DNA of 39,371 bases, from the NCBI GenBank assembly GCA_002331575.1, contig DCZG01000155.1:49026-88396 (forward strand), written 5' to 3'. This document shows positions 1-8,426 of this stretch, piece by piece. Under the pieces are notes generated by a model. The model worked only from the letters and a program-made list of their open reading frames with translations. It did no database searches and was not told the origin of the DNA. The first letter of the stretch is position 1; the number at the start of each line of letters is the position of its first letter. A program made the position numbers and the translations under genes. This DNA comes from Atopobium sp. UBA2090 (GTDB lineage: Bacteria > Actinomycetota > Coriobacteriia > Coriobacteriales > Atopobiaceae).

Positions 1-1421
1 AACATGAGCCCGCGGCGCTCGGATTTGACCGTATGGGCATCAATCTCGCGGACGATATGATCGACGCGAGCTTCCGAGGTAAGCAAGCCGAAGTCGGAGT
101 CGTCATCAACCGTAGCGCCATCAACCGTGAGGTCAGCGATACCAAAGTAGTGGAAGGGCGAGAGCAGATTCGCGCCCAGGGCATCTTGCAAAGTGATCTG
201 GTAGGCAATGTTGTTGTCAAAGAGAGCAAAGACATCCTCACCAGTGGTACGCGTGGGCGTGGCGGTCATTCCCAGCAGGAACTTAGGCCTGAAGTGGTCC
301 ATGACTTTCTTGTAAGTAGGCGCCTCTGCGTGGTGAGCCTCGTCGATGACGATGTAGTCAAACTCGTCAGGCGCGAACTGATCGAGATGCTCGGCGACCG
401 TCTGGATGGTGCAGAAGAGATAGTCGCTGTCGAGCTCCTTAGTCTGACCAGAATAGATGCCGTAGGTTCGAGCGGTACCGATGACTCGCCGGAAGCTCCT
501 GAGTGCGTCGTCCGCGATACGCTTGCGATGCACAAGGAAGAGCGCCTTTCTCGGCATGACGACCTCGACGTCAAACGCCGCAAGGTATGTCTTGCCTGTG
601 CCAGTAGCCGAGACAAGCAGAGCCTTTGTTGCTCCTTCGTCCCGGAGTCGTTTAAGGTTGGCGAGGGCTTTCACCTGCATTTTATTGGGTTTGATCGGTC
701 CTGCGGCGACCTCGGCATCGTCCTCATCGCCAGCGGCAGATTCCTCGGCGGCAGAGATGGCGATCACTCCCCCGCCCGCTGGGTACTTCTTCGCGATCGC
801 AGCCGCATGGCGAACGCGATAGCCGTCAAGCCACTCGTCGGTCACGATCGCCGAATGAGGGTCCTCCCACAGACGTTCGAACTCGGAAAGCGAGGCCTTG
901 CAGACGCTGCCTTCCTCGTAGGAGTGGACGAGCAGGTTCCATTCCTGATTGGTGCGCAGCGCCGTCTGCGTGAGATTCGAACTCCCGATGATGAGCGTAC
1001 GCATGTCGCCGTCTTTGAAGAAGTAGCCCTTCGTATGGAGTCTGCCGTCATAGACGCGAAGCTCGACGTTGGGATAGGTCCTCAACTTTGCAATGGCATC
1101 GGGGTCATTGAAGTCAAGGTAGGTCGTCGTGAGAATCCTGCCTGGGATGCCCCTCTCGGCAAGTCGTGAGAATGCCTCGGTAAGGATCTCGACTCCCTCG
1201 CAGGAGACGAATGCCACCGAGAAGTCAAAGCGTTCGCAGCCGGCGAGCTCCTTCAAGAGCGTCGAGTGAACGTTCGTGGCCAGGACCTCGTTGTTGACGA
1301 CGAGCTCGGGGACAAGCGACGCATCAGGATGAGCGTCAGCGTCGATGAAGCCCGTCTCGAGCGAGTAGACGTATTCCTGCTGTGCCTTGACGAGATACCC
1401 GTCGATGTCCTTCGTCGCCAT
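1..1421 (-). CDS. PLD-nuclease / DEAH-box helicase (DUF3427-type), 5' part only
   Basis: The frame is open from an ATG at 1421 to the window edge, giving about 473 residues; the C-terminus lies outside. Residues 1-190 form a phospholipase-D-like nuclease domain with LHTK (128-131) and GSSNLT (146-151). A superfamily-2 helicase core follows: Walker A ATGTGKT (272-278), DEAH box (360-363) and TATPT (386-390). Proteins with this order usually end in motor domain 2 plus DUF3427. Family knowledge suggests ATP-dependent DNA translocation with strand cleavage, probably in defence or repair. The start lies 8 nt after the stop of the upstream Nudix gene, so the two are probably cotranscribed. The ribosome site is weak. 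The substrate cannot be read from the sequence. Confidence 0.9.
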   Translation of the reverse strand, partial: MATKDIDGYLVKAQQEYVYSLETGFIDADAHPDASLVPELVVNNEVLATNVHSTLLKELAGCERFDFSVAFVSCEGVEILTEAFSRLAERGIPGRILTTTYLDFNDPDAIAKLRTYPNVELRVYDGRLHTKGYFFKDGDMRTLIIGSSNLTQTALRTNQEWNLLVHSYEEGSVCKASLSEFERLWEDPHSAIVTDEWLDGYRVRHAAAIAKKYPAGGGVIAISAAEESAAGDEDDAEVAAGPIKPNKMQVKALANLKRLRDEGATKALLVSATGTGKTYLAAFDVEVVMPRKALFLVHRKRIADDALRSFRRVIGTARTYGIYSGQTKELDSDYLFCTIQTVAEHLDQFAPDEFDYIVIDEAHHAEAPTYKKVMDHFRPKFLLGMTATPTRTTGEDVFALFDNNIAYQITLQDALGANLLSPFHYFGIADLTVDGATVDDDSDFGLLTSEARVDHIVREIDAHTVKSERRGLM

Positions 1422-1429
1422 GGCCTGAC

Positions 1430-1822
1430 CTACAGAATGCCCTGGGCTTCGATGGCATCCACGACCTTAAGATCAGCCGGGAGCCAGCCCACCGTTCGGA
1501 GGTGCTCAGCATCAAGCCACCTGGCAGCGCTGTGCTCGAGAAGCGTGATTGTGCTGTCCGCAAGCGTGCAGAGGAAGCAGTCCATGTCGAGATGGAAAGT
1601 CGGATAGTCGTAGTTCACATCGCAGACGAGCTGTCCGACGTTGATCTCCGCCTCGAGCTCCTCCTCGATCTCACGCTTGATGGCATGCTGAGACGTCTCC
1701 CCTGGTTCGACCTTGCCACCAGGAAACTCCCAACCGCCTTTGAACTCGCCATATCCTCGCTGGGTGGCCAGAATCCTGCCGTCCTTCTCGATGATTGCCG
1801 CCACTACTTTGATTGACTTCAT
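1430..1822 (-). CDS. MutT-type Nudix (deoxy)nucleoside triphosphate pyrophosphohydrolase
   Basis: A 130-aa protein, the usual size for a single Nudix domain. The Nudix box begins at GGKVEPGE and continues to REIEEELEAEI, giving the metal-binding REUXEE core; the Gly normally found after EEx is Glu. Upstream residues GGWEFPGG are typical of the MutT/NudG group. The family hydrolyses oxidised or non-canonical (d)NTPs to monophosphates and pyrophosphate, cleaning the nucleotide pool. It is followed immediately by the PLD/helicase gene, suggesting a small DNA-integrity operon. The exact nucleotide substrate cannot be assigned. Confidence 0.9.
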   Translation of the reverse strand: MKSIKVVAAIIEKDGRILATQRGYGEFKGGWEFPGGKVEPGETSQHAIKREIEEELEAEINVGQLVCDVNYDYPTFHLDMDCFLCTLADSTITLLEHSAARWLDAEHLRTVGWLPADLKVVDAIEAQGIL

Positions 1823-1942
1823 GCCATCCCTGATTCAGGTCGTCTGAGTATCCGCGGACGTGGCGCCCGCACAGATCCAGGGTAGACGTTTCCCCGGAAG
1901 CCCGAAAGATCCTAGCTGGCAGCCGGGAGATTCGCCGTGGGT

Positions 1943-2275
1943 TCAGAGCTCCTCGAAGTCGCATTCGGTCGTAGCCTCGTCATCGTCGAACACACCGTCC
2001 GTAGAGAGCAGGGCGAGCAGCTGTGGGCCGCATGCTTTGACCAGCGCATCCACGGCCCGTTGCACCTCCCTCTTCGGATTCTGATGGTCCTCGGAGCCTT
2101 CAGCACAAATAGCAGCGGCCTGTTTCATTGCGATGCCGTACCCCCACAGGAACAGTCGCAGGTCAATCTTTCTCGTTTCGCCCGTTCCGCTGTATGAGAT
2201 GACGTTCACCTCGCTGCCGACGACGCAGTCAGCAATATTATTGAGCGTCTCGACCGTCTCTTCCTTCTCGCCCAC
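1943..2275 (-). CDS. Unrecognised 110-aa cytosolic protein
   Basis: GTG start preceded by a strong GGAGAGGTGAGG ribosome site. The protein is soluble and acidic at the C-terminus, which ends in a run of Asp and Glu. It contains an alternating hydrophobic stretch early on (VVGSEVNVISYSGTGETRK) and a helical middle part. There is no signal peptide, membrane segment or motif I recognise. It lies 120 nt upstream of the Nudix gene on the same strand and could be the first gene of that operon. No function is proposed. Confidence 0.6.
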   Translation of the reverse strand: MGEKEETVETLNNIADCVVGSEVNVISYSGTGETRKIDLRLFLWGYGIAMKQAAAICAEGSEDHQNPKREVQRAVDALVKACGPQLLALLSTDGVFDDDEATTECDFEEL

Positions 2276-2393
2276 GCGACCTCACCTCTCCCTGCTGGTT
2301 TCCGATGCCTTCACATGATGGGACATGGCCAAGACAGGAATTCCGCCGCGCGTGCTGAGGCCATACGCATGTCACCACTACTACGGGTTGGCC

Positions 2394-3305
2394 CTACCGC
2401 CTCTGCCCGGTCGACGTCTCTCTCCGCACGTCCATCGACGTGAGGATGACGCCGAAGAGCGAGAAGGCAAGCGCCAGCAGGAACGTGGCGGACGGCTCGA
2501 CGCCGTACATCACCCATGATGCGATGACGCCCACGAACGGGGCGATCGAGTAGTAGTTTCCGGTGCGCGCGGCGCCGAGGTGACGCTGCGCGGTGATGTA
2601 GAGCATGATCGACACGCCGTACGAGACGAAGCCGACCAGCACGACCAGAACCGACGGGATGAGCGAAAGGCTGCTCCTGTCAAACAGCAGCCCGATGAGC
2701 GCGCAGGTGGAGGCGGTACCAAAGCCCTTGATCATCGTGACCGAGACCACGTCCTTCCCCGACAGCATGCGCGTGACGTTGTTCTCCGTACCCCAGATCG
2801 CGCAGGCGAGCAGGATCAGGAGGGCGCCCGGCGAGAGGACGATCGCGCTTCCCGGGCTCCACGAGAGAATCAGACTCGCGACGGTGATGGCGACGACGGC
2901 CACCCACATGCGCCGGCCCATGCGCTCGTGGAACACCGCGTTAGCGACGAGGGCGGTCGCCACCACCTCGAAGTTGCCAAGCAAGGATGCCGTGGACGCG
3001 CTCGAGAGCCTGATTCCCGCGAGAAGGGTGATGGCGCTCGCGGTGCTGAGCCCGATCATGAGCACGACCAGTGGGACTTCTCGCCTGGTGAGAGCGGCGC
3101 CGCGCTGGGGACGTTGCGCGCGAAGCGCGTCCGTGCCCCTCACGAGCACCATGCAGAGCCCGCATCCCAGGTAAAGCAGCGACGAGCCGTACGAGGCCGA
3201 CATGCCCTGTTCGAGCGTCTTCATCAGCGGTACCGACGCGCCGTAGCACACAGCGGACAGGAGCGCGAGCACGCCTCCGTTCACCTTCCTGCCGCCGACT
3301 TCCAT
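2394..3305 (-). CDS. EamA / drug-metabolite transporter (DMT) superfamily permease
   Basis: 303 aa with about ten hydrophobic segments in two repeated halves, the EamA layout. Each half carries the family-like patterns, for example a Gly/Ser-rich first helix (NGGVLALLSAVCYGASVP), an acidic residue in the LLGNFEV helix and an ACAIWG segment opening the second half. These proteins are cytoplasmic-membrane exporters or importers of small metabolites; the substrate is not predictable here. The start is an ATG with a GAGGG ribosome site 5 nt upstream. It stands alone between the 110-aa gene and the cupin gene. The basic C-terminal tail (RRETSTGQRR) is cytoplasmic by the positive-inside rule. Confidence 0.85.
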   Translation of the reverse strand: MEVGGRKVNGGVLALLSAVCYGASVPLMKTLEQGMSASYGSSLLYLGCGLCMVLVRGTDALRAQRPQRGAALTRREVPLVVLMIGLSTASAITLLAGIRLSSASTASLLGNFEVVATALVANAVFHERMGRRMWVAVVAITVASLILSWSPGSAIVLSPGALLILLACAIWGTENNVTRMLSGKDVVSVTMIKGFGTASTCALIGLLFDRSSLSLIPSVLVVLVGFVSYGVSIMLYITAQRHLGAARTGNYYSIAPFVGVIASWVMYGVEPSATFLLALAFSLFGVILTSMDVRRETSTGQRR

Positions 3306-3579
3306 GACAAGCCCTCTATCGATGCGCGTGCTACGTCAACAAATGCAGCATTCATTATCGAGTCAGTCCGCTACGGCGCAACGCACAATTCGCCTCGCAT
3401 GTCCGCAAGCGGACACCTCTCTTGCCGCACGCGCAGAGTGAAAGTCGATACTTAGTCGCACATGCGACCTCCTTCCGAGTGACACGCCAGATCGGCGAGA
3501 TCGCCGCACACGCGAGGGCGCGGAAGGCAGGGCGGACGAGCCGCCCGTCTCACGAGAAGCCCCCTGCTTCGACGCGTTC

Positions 3580-3984
3580 CTAGAGGGCCAGGTAGTCACT
3601 GTCATCCACGGGCTCGAGCCACTCGTTCGAGCACTTCTCCCCAGGTACGGCAATTGAGAGATGCTCGAACCAGCTGTCCTTGGCAGCGCCATGCCAGTGC
3701 TTCACGCCTGGTGCGATGATGACGACGTCGCCCGGGCCAAGCGCGCGTGCCTCGCATCCCCACTCCTGGTACCACCCGCGGCCAGCGGTGCAGAGCAGGA
3801 TCTGGCCGCCGCCCTTCGTCGCGTGGTGGATGTGCCAGTTGTTGCGGCAGGCAGGCTCGAACGTGATGTTCGAGATGTGAAGCGCCTCCCTCGACACGGG
3901 ATAGCTGTAGCTCTGTCCGATGAAGTACTGCGCGAATGCATCGTTCCTCTCCCCACGCGGGAAGACGTTCTCGAACTTCTCCAT
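3580..3984 (-). CDS. Small single-domain cupin protein
   Basis: A 134-aa single-domain cupin. Cupin motif 1 is visible as WHIHHATKGGGQILLC, with metal-ligand-type His residues, and motif 2 as PGDVVIIAPGVKHWHGA. This size and pattern match stand-alone COG1917-type cupins often annotated near carboxymuconolactone decarboxylases or sugar genes. A metal-dependent isomerase, a binding protein or a sensor are all possible. GAGGAA ribosome site 6 nt before the ATG. It is transcribed away from the RpiR regulator and shares a 163-bp intergenic region with it, so it is a likely regulatory target. Confidence 0.85.
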   Translation of the reverse strand: MEKFENVFPRGERNDAFAQYFIGQSYSYPVSREALHISNITFEPACRNNWHIHHATKGGGQILLCTAGRGWYQEWGCEARALGPGDVVIIAPGVKHWHGAAKDSWFEHLSIAVPGEKCSNEWLEPVDDSDYLAL

Positions 3985-4048
3985 GATTGTTCCTCACTAA
4001 TCGCAGGGCTATTCCTTGGACTAAGTGTAGAGGCGCAATCCACTCCCT

Positions 4049-4104
4049 CTCGTTTCGCCTTGTTCCGATGACCGAGCGTCCCACGGCGCGCTCGGTGAAA
4101 CGAG
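4049..4104. promoter_or_regulatory. Nested inverted repeat between cupin and rpiR genes, probable operator
   Basis: An outer pair CTCGTTTC (4049-4056) / GAAACGAG (4097-4104) encloses an inner pair ACCGAGCG (4071-4078) / CGCTCGGT (4089-4096). Between them, 4052-4067 reads GTTTCGCCTTGTTCCG, which recurs with two changes at 6652-6667 upstream of the GH1 gene. Position and recurrence suggest the RpiR operator; on RNA it could also form a leader hairpin. Confidence 0.55.
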
Positions 4105-4147
4105 CATATCGGGCCTACAATCAGCTCACCTACAGAGCGGGGGTCAT

Positions 4148-5074
4148 ATGTATCTCTTCCAGCGAATCGAAGAAATGGCCGTTCGAGCGGATGACTCACG
4201 CCGCTCGATCTGTGACTTCGTCCTCGAGCAGAAGGGCAATCTCGCGAGCTGCTCGATGCAGCAGATTGCCGAGAAGACCTTCACCTCGAAGGCGACCGTC
4301 TTCCGCTTTGCCCAGAGCCTTGGCTATGCGGGCTGGCGCGACTTTCTCGACGACTTCCTCAAGGAGGCCGACTACCTGCAGAGACATGCCTCCCCCACCG
4401 ACCCGAACATGCCCTTTGATGCGGATGACGCACCCGATGCCCTGGTTGCCAAGCTCGCGAGCCTGCAGAAGGACACGATTGACGACACGGTTCGCGTGAT
4501 GGACTACGAGGCTCTCGAGCAGGCGACCGACTATCTCATGAGCGCCCAGAGGATCGCGGTCTTTGGTATGAGCCCGAACAGCATCCTCGCGATGGTCTTC
4601 CGTCGGCGCATGGAGACCATCGGCAGACAGGTAATCGTTCCGCCGCTGGACGAGAGCGGCATCGTGTCGAGGGGACTCGGCGAGAACGACTGCGCAATTG
4701 TCATCTCCTACTCGGGCAACAACGAGCGGCGCGAGCCCATGCGCTACGTGGCTCCCATGAAGGCGAACGGAGTACGCCTCATCGGCATCACGAGCGGCGG
4801 GGAGAACTACCTGCGCAGGACCATTCCCTGCACGCTGTGCATCTCCTCCCGGGAGCGTCTCTACAGCAAGATAGCGGGCTTCTCGACCTCGCAGTCGGTG
4901 ATGTTCCTCCTCGACTCGCTCTTTAGCAGCGTCTTTGCCCGGAACTTCCAGGAAAACTTCGACTACAAGGTGTCCAACTCGCGTGACCTCGAGCGCAGGA
5001 GGTCCGCCTCGCTCATCAGCATGGCCGAGACGGACCAGGAGCCTTCCAGCGAAGGCGCGACAACGGACGAGTAG
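4148..5074 (+). CDS. MurR/RpiR-family transcriptional regulator (HTH + SIS) of the beta-glucoside locus
   Basis: 308 aa. The N-terminal HTH_6 domain (about 1-80) includes MQQIAEKTFTSKATVFRFAQ, the typical RpiR recognition region. The SIS sugar-phosphate-binding domain spans about 115-260, with the core AIVISYSGNNE. RpiR proteins sense phosphorylated sugars. Neighbouring genes make or use 6-phospho-glucosides, so such a compound is the likely effector (inference). GAGCGGGGG ribosome site before the ATG. Its stop codon directly abuts the stop of the convergent GH1 gene, with no base between. An acidic tail follows the SIS domain. Confidence 0.92.
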   Translation: MYLFQRIEEMAVRADDSRRSICDFVLEQKGNLASCSMQQIAEKTFTSKATVFRFAQSLGYAGWRDFLDDFLKEADYLQRHASPTDPNMPFDADDAPDALVAKLASLQKDTIDDTVRVMDYEALEQATDYLMSAQRIAVFGMSPNSILAMVFRRRMETIGRQVIVPPLDESGIVSRGLGENDCAIVISYSGNNERREPMRYVAPMKANGVRLIGITSGGENYLRRTIPCTLCISSRERLYSKIAGFSTSQSVMFLLDSLFSSVFARNFQENFDYKVSNSRDLERRRSASLISMAETDQEPSSEGATTDE

Positions 5075-6568
5075 CTAATCCTCCGCGAGACACGCGCCGT
5101 TGGACTCGATCACGTCGCGGTACCAACCGAATGACTTCTTGCGGGAGCGCTCGTAAGTTCCGTTGCCGTAGTCGTCGAGGTCGACGTAGATGAAGCCATA
5201 GCGCTTGGACATCTGGTTCGTGGAGTTAGACAGCAGGTCGATGGGAGCCCACGAGAGGTAGCCCATGAGGTCAACGCCATCCTCGAGCACGGCCTGTCGC
5301 ATCGCCTTGAAGTGCGCCTCTAGGTATTCGATGCGGTACTGGTCGTCGATGGTACCGTCGGGCGCCACCACGTCGCGTGCCCCGAGGCCGTTCTCCACGA
5401 TGAAGAGGGGCTTGCGGTAGCGGTCGTAGAGATCGACCAGGGATATGCGCAGGCCAGTGGGATCGATCTGCCATCCCCACTGACTCGACGGCAGATAGGG
5501 GTTCTTGATGCCCACGGTCGTGTTGCCCGGCGTGGTGTCGAGGCCCGTGGGGTCGGCCGCTATGCAGGAGGTCTGGTAGTAGCTGAACGAGACGAAGTCG
5601 ACCGGGTTCCTTCGCATGGTCGCAAGGTCCTCGTCAGTCATGACGAGGTTGAATCCCTTGTTGCGGAACTTCGCGAGCAGGAAGGCAGGGTACTCTCCGA
5701 ACACCTGCGTGTCAGCGAAGGCATAGACCTGCCGCATCCGCTGCTGCTGGAGCAGGACGTCGGCTGGCCTGCAGCTAAAGGGGTAGTACGTGAGCTTGGT
5801 CACCATGCAGCCGACGCGCGCGGCGGGGTCGACCTCGTGGATGGTCTCGACGGCCCGGGCGCTCGCGACGAACTGGTGGTGCATCGCCTGGTACTCGACC
5901 TCCTCGAACTTCTCGGGGGCAAAGCGGGACTCGATGAGACCGCCCGTCATGAAGGGATGGCGCAGAATCGAGTCGACCTCGTTGAAGGTGAGCCAGTACT
6001 TGACCGTACCCGCGTAGCGCCTGGCGACGGTCTCGACGTAGCGACCGAACATCGCTATCGACTCCCGGCTGTACCAGCCGTCGTACGTGGTGCAGAAGTT
6101 CAGCGGCGGCTCATAGTGCGAGAGCGTCACCACGGGTTCGATGCCGTGAGAGCGGCACTCGGTTATGACGTCCTCGTAGAAGCGCAGACCGGCCTCGTTA
6201 GGCTGAGCGTCATCACCATTCGGGAAGATGCGCGACCACGCGATCGAGAAGCGGAACGCCTTGAAGCCCATCTCGGCAAAGAGCGCTATGTCCTCCTTGT
6301 AACGATGGTAGAAGTCTATGCCGTGACGCTTGGGATAGGCGCGCTCGTCGTCCGAGGCGAGGGCCGCCGCAATCGACTCGTCCGTGACGTCGGACAGATG
6401 GTGCGTGTCCTTGAGTTCGTCAAGGGTCTTGGGGTCACGGAACAGCTGGACGTCGGCGGTCGAGACGCCCTTGCCGTCCTCGTTCCAGGCACCCTCGCAC
6501 TGGTTTGCCGCGACGGCCCCTCCCCAGAGGAACCCGTCCGGAAACGCCCTGCCGCTCTCTACGCCCAT
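5075..6568 (-). CDS. GH1 6-phospho-beta-glucosidase
   Basis: 497 aa from the ATG at 6568, chosen because AGGAGGT lies just upstream; the frame stays open further upstream but without a ribosome site. GH1 landmarks: FLWGGAVAANQCEGAW at the N-terminus, acid/base Glu in YWLTFNEVD, nucleophile Glu in LFIVENGLG. SNSTNQMSKRYGFIYVD is the Ser...Lys-x-Tyr loop that binds the 6-phosphate in the phospho-glycosidase branch. It hydrolyses PTS-imported 6-phospho-beta-glucosides to glucose-6-phosphate and the aglycone or sugar in the cytosol. It is divergent from the EIIBC gene at 6883, its likely transport partner. Confidence 0.93.
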   Translation of the reverse strand: MGVESGRAFPDGFLWGGAVAANQCEGAWNEDGKGVSTADVQLFRDPKTLDELKDTHHLSDVTDESIAAALASDDERAYPKRHGIDFYHRYKEDIALFAEMGFKAFRFSIAWSRIFPNGDDAQPNEAGLRFYEDVITECRSHGIEPVVTLSHYEPPLNFCTTYDGWYSRESIAMFGRYVETVARRYAGTVKYWLTFNEVDSILRHPFMTGGLIESRFAPEKFEEVEYQAMHHQFVASARAVETIHEVDPAARVGCMVTKLTYYPFSCRPADVLLQQQRMRQVYAFADTQVFGEYPAFLLAKFRNKGFNLVMTDEDLATMRRNPVDFVSFSYYQTSCIAADPTGLDTTPGNTTVGIKNPYLPSSQWGWQIDPTGLRISLVDLYDRYRKPLFIVENGLGARDVVAPDGTIDDQYRIEYLEAHFKAMRQAVLEDGVDLMGYLSWAPIDLLSNSTNQMSKRYGFIYVDLDDYGNGTYERSRKKSFGWYRDVIESNGACLAED

Positions 6569-6651
6569 CTCCGACCTCCTGTGTCCTCGGCGGTCACCCG
6601 CCTGGAAATACTTCTCATTACTGCATATTACAGGCTTATTAATGCATTTTT

Positions 6652-6702
6652 GTTTCGCTCTGTTCCGCTGGGAGACCCTCGACTGACAGCTTTGGCGGAA
6701 CA
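6652..6702. promoter_or_regulatory. Operator-like box and inverted repeat in the GH1/EIIBC intergenic region
   Basis: GTTTCGCTCTGTTCCG at 6652-6667 repeats the box at 4052-4067. TGTTCCGC (6661-6668) pairs perfectly with GCGGAACA (6695-6702), and the right arm continues into GGAACAGCGTTCC, a further short palindrome. The 314-bp region 6569-6882 has no gene and must hold the divergent promoters. Confidence 0.5.
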
Positions 6703-6821
6703 GCGTTCCATACTTCTGAATCTCGCATTTCTCCTGTTGTAAGGCTGATATATTTCGTCTCGACAAGCCAGGCGGGACAAGGCGAGAAGTGACTCGCAGC
6801 TTGGGAACCACACGAGATGAC

Positions 6822-6837
6822 TATGCATTTTTGCATA
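6822..6837. promoter_or_regulatory. Palindrome TATGCA-N4-TGCATA upstream of EIIBC
   Basis: A perfect 6+6 inverted repeat with a TTTT spacer, 45 bp before the EIIBC start. The sequence ATGCATTTTTG also occurs at 6642-6652 on the same strand. AT-rich symmetrical sites next to a promoter are typical regulator sites; the binding protein is unknown. Confidence 0.4.
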
Positions 6838-6882
6838 TCCATTCTCGACAGCGCATAGAGACTACAACAGGAGGGAACGGGA

Positions 6883-8289
6883 ATGGCCAAGAGGGACTAT
6901 GCGGGTCTTGCCAAGAGCATCGTGGAGCTCGTCGGCGGAACGGAGAACATCGAGTCGTTGCATCACTGCCAGACGCGCCTGCGCTTTGGGCTCAGGGACG
7001 AGGACAAGGCACAGACAGAGAAGATCACCGCACTTGACGGCGTGGTGACCGCACTCATGAGCGGTGGCATGTACCAGGTCGTCATTGGGATGGACGTCGC
7101 CGACGTCTACGATGAGGTCGTCAAGATCACGGGAGACCTGGGCGCCGAGAACGGCGGAGTCGTGCCTGACGATTCCGCAGAGGACAAGAAAAGGACTCCC
7201 TTTGACGTCATCGCCGACTTCATCTCGGGCATCTTCTCGCCCATCGTTCCCGCACTTGCAGGTGCCGGCATGGTCAAGGCACTTCTCGCCGTGCTCGTCG
7301 CCTTCAGCCTCGTGAGCCCCAAGGACCAGACCTACGTCATCATCAACATGATCGGCGACGCAACCTTCGCTTTTCTGCCCATCCTGCTCGCCTACAGCAC
7401 CGCCCAGAAGCTCAAGTGCAATCCCGTGCTCGCCGCCGTGACCGCCGGCATCATGTGTCACGCGACGTGGACCGGACTCGTCACCACGGGCGATCCCGTG
7501 ACGCTCTTCGGCTTCCTGCCCCTCTACCTGATCAAGTACACGGGCTCGGTCATCCCCATCGTCCTGGTCATTCTCGTCCAGGCACCGCTTGAGAAGTTCC
7601 TCAACAGAATCGTCCCGAAGTCCATTCGCCTCGTCATCGTTCCCATGGTCGTCTTCCTCGTGATGGGCATTCTCGCACTCGCCGTCATCGGCCCCGTGGG
7701 CGACTGGGTGGGCACCATCTTCACCGCGGTCTTCACCTGGCTCTCCACCAACGCCGCCTGGCTCGAGGTCATGCTCATGGCTGGCACGTACTCGATTCTC
7801 GTCATCTTCGGTCTGCATCACGGCCTCGCCCCGCTCGGTACCATGCAGCTCGCCTCGATGGGCTACGACGCCGTCTTCGGCCCTGGCGTCCTCTGCGCCA
7901 ACATCGGTCAGGGCATCGCCTCTCTCGTCTGCGGACTGACCTCTCATGACGAGAAGACCCGGGAGATCGGTACGTCTGCGGGCATCACGGGTCTCATGGG
8001 CATCACCGAGCCCGCGCTCTACGGCATCAACGTCCCCAAGAAGTACCCCCTCGTCTGCGGCGCGATTGGTGCTGCCTGCGGCGGACTCTTTGCCGGCATC
8101 TGCCACGTTCACCGCTTTGCGACCGGCTCCTCGGGCCTGCCTGCGATTCCGATGTACATCGGCGACAACACGCTCAACTACATGTACGAGATCATCATCG
8201 CCCTCGCCATCACCTCGGTCGTCACCGGCATTCTGACCTTCATCATGGCTCGCAAGGAGCAGAAGGCTGCCGAGAAGGCCACCGCCTAG
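6883..8289 (+). CDS. PTS beta-glucoside-type transporter subunit EIIBC
   Basis: 468 aa. The EIIB domain (1-90) has its phosphorylatable Cys29 in HHCQTRLRF. A linker leads to the EIIC membrane domain (about 105-460), with roughly ten hydrophobic segments and the substrate-site motif GITEPALYGINVP. There is no EIIA domain at the C-terminus (full EIIBCA is about 610 aa), so phosphate must come from an EIIA encoded elsewhere. AGGAGGG ribosome site 5-6 nt before the ATG. Divergent from the GH1 gene; together they would import, phosphorylate and cleave an aryl- or disaccharide beta-glucoside. The transcript ends at the terminator at 8347. Confidence 0.93.
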   Translation: MAKRDYAGLAKSIVELVGGTENIESLHHCQTRLRFGLRDEDKAQTEKITALDGVVTALMSGGMYQVVIGMDVADVYDEVVKITGDLGAENGGVVPDDSAEDKKRTPFDVIADFISGIFSPIVPALAGAGMVKALLAVLVAFSLVSPKDQTYVIINMIGDATFAFLPILLAYSTAQKLKCNPVLAAVTAGIMCHATWTGLVTTGDPVTLFGFLPLYLIKYTGSVIPIVLVILVQAPLEKFLNRIVPKSIRLVIVPMVVFLVMGILALAVIGPVGDWVGTIFTAVFTWLSTNAAWLEVMLMAGTYSILVIFGLHHGLAPLGTMQLASMGYDAVFGPGVLCANIGQGIASLVCGLTSHDEKTREIGTSAGITGLMGITEPALYGINVPKKYPLVCGAIGAACGGLFAGICHVHRFATGSSGLPAIPMYIGDNTLNYMYEIIIALAITSVVTGILTFIMARKEQKAAEKATA

Positions 8290-8346
8290 TTCGGACCTTC
8301 CCAGCGAAGCTCGGTAGCGACTCCAGCGCCACGTTCCTATGACAGA

Positions 8347-8382
8347 GCGGCCCGTCCAATCCTGGACGGGCCGCATTTTTTT
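8347..8382 (+). terminator. Rho-independent terminator after EIIBC
   Basis: GCGGCCCGTCCA (8347-8358) pairs perfectly with TGGACGGGCCGC (8363-8374) across a 4-nt loop, followed by ATTTTTTT. Confidence 0.95.
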
Positions 8383-8426
8383 GAGGAGCTTGGCAGAGAC
8401 GATGCCGGGAGACCAGCCCCTGGAAT

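Noticed and set aside
33..1169. Plus-strand frame opposite the helicase
   Set aside because: The minus strand encodes unmistakable PLD and DEAH-helicase motifs; the plus frame is a shadow.
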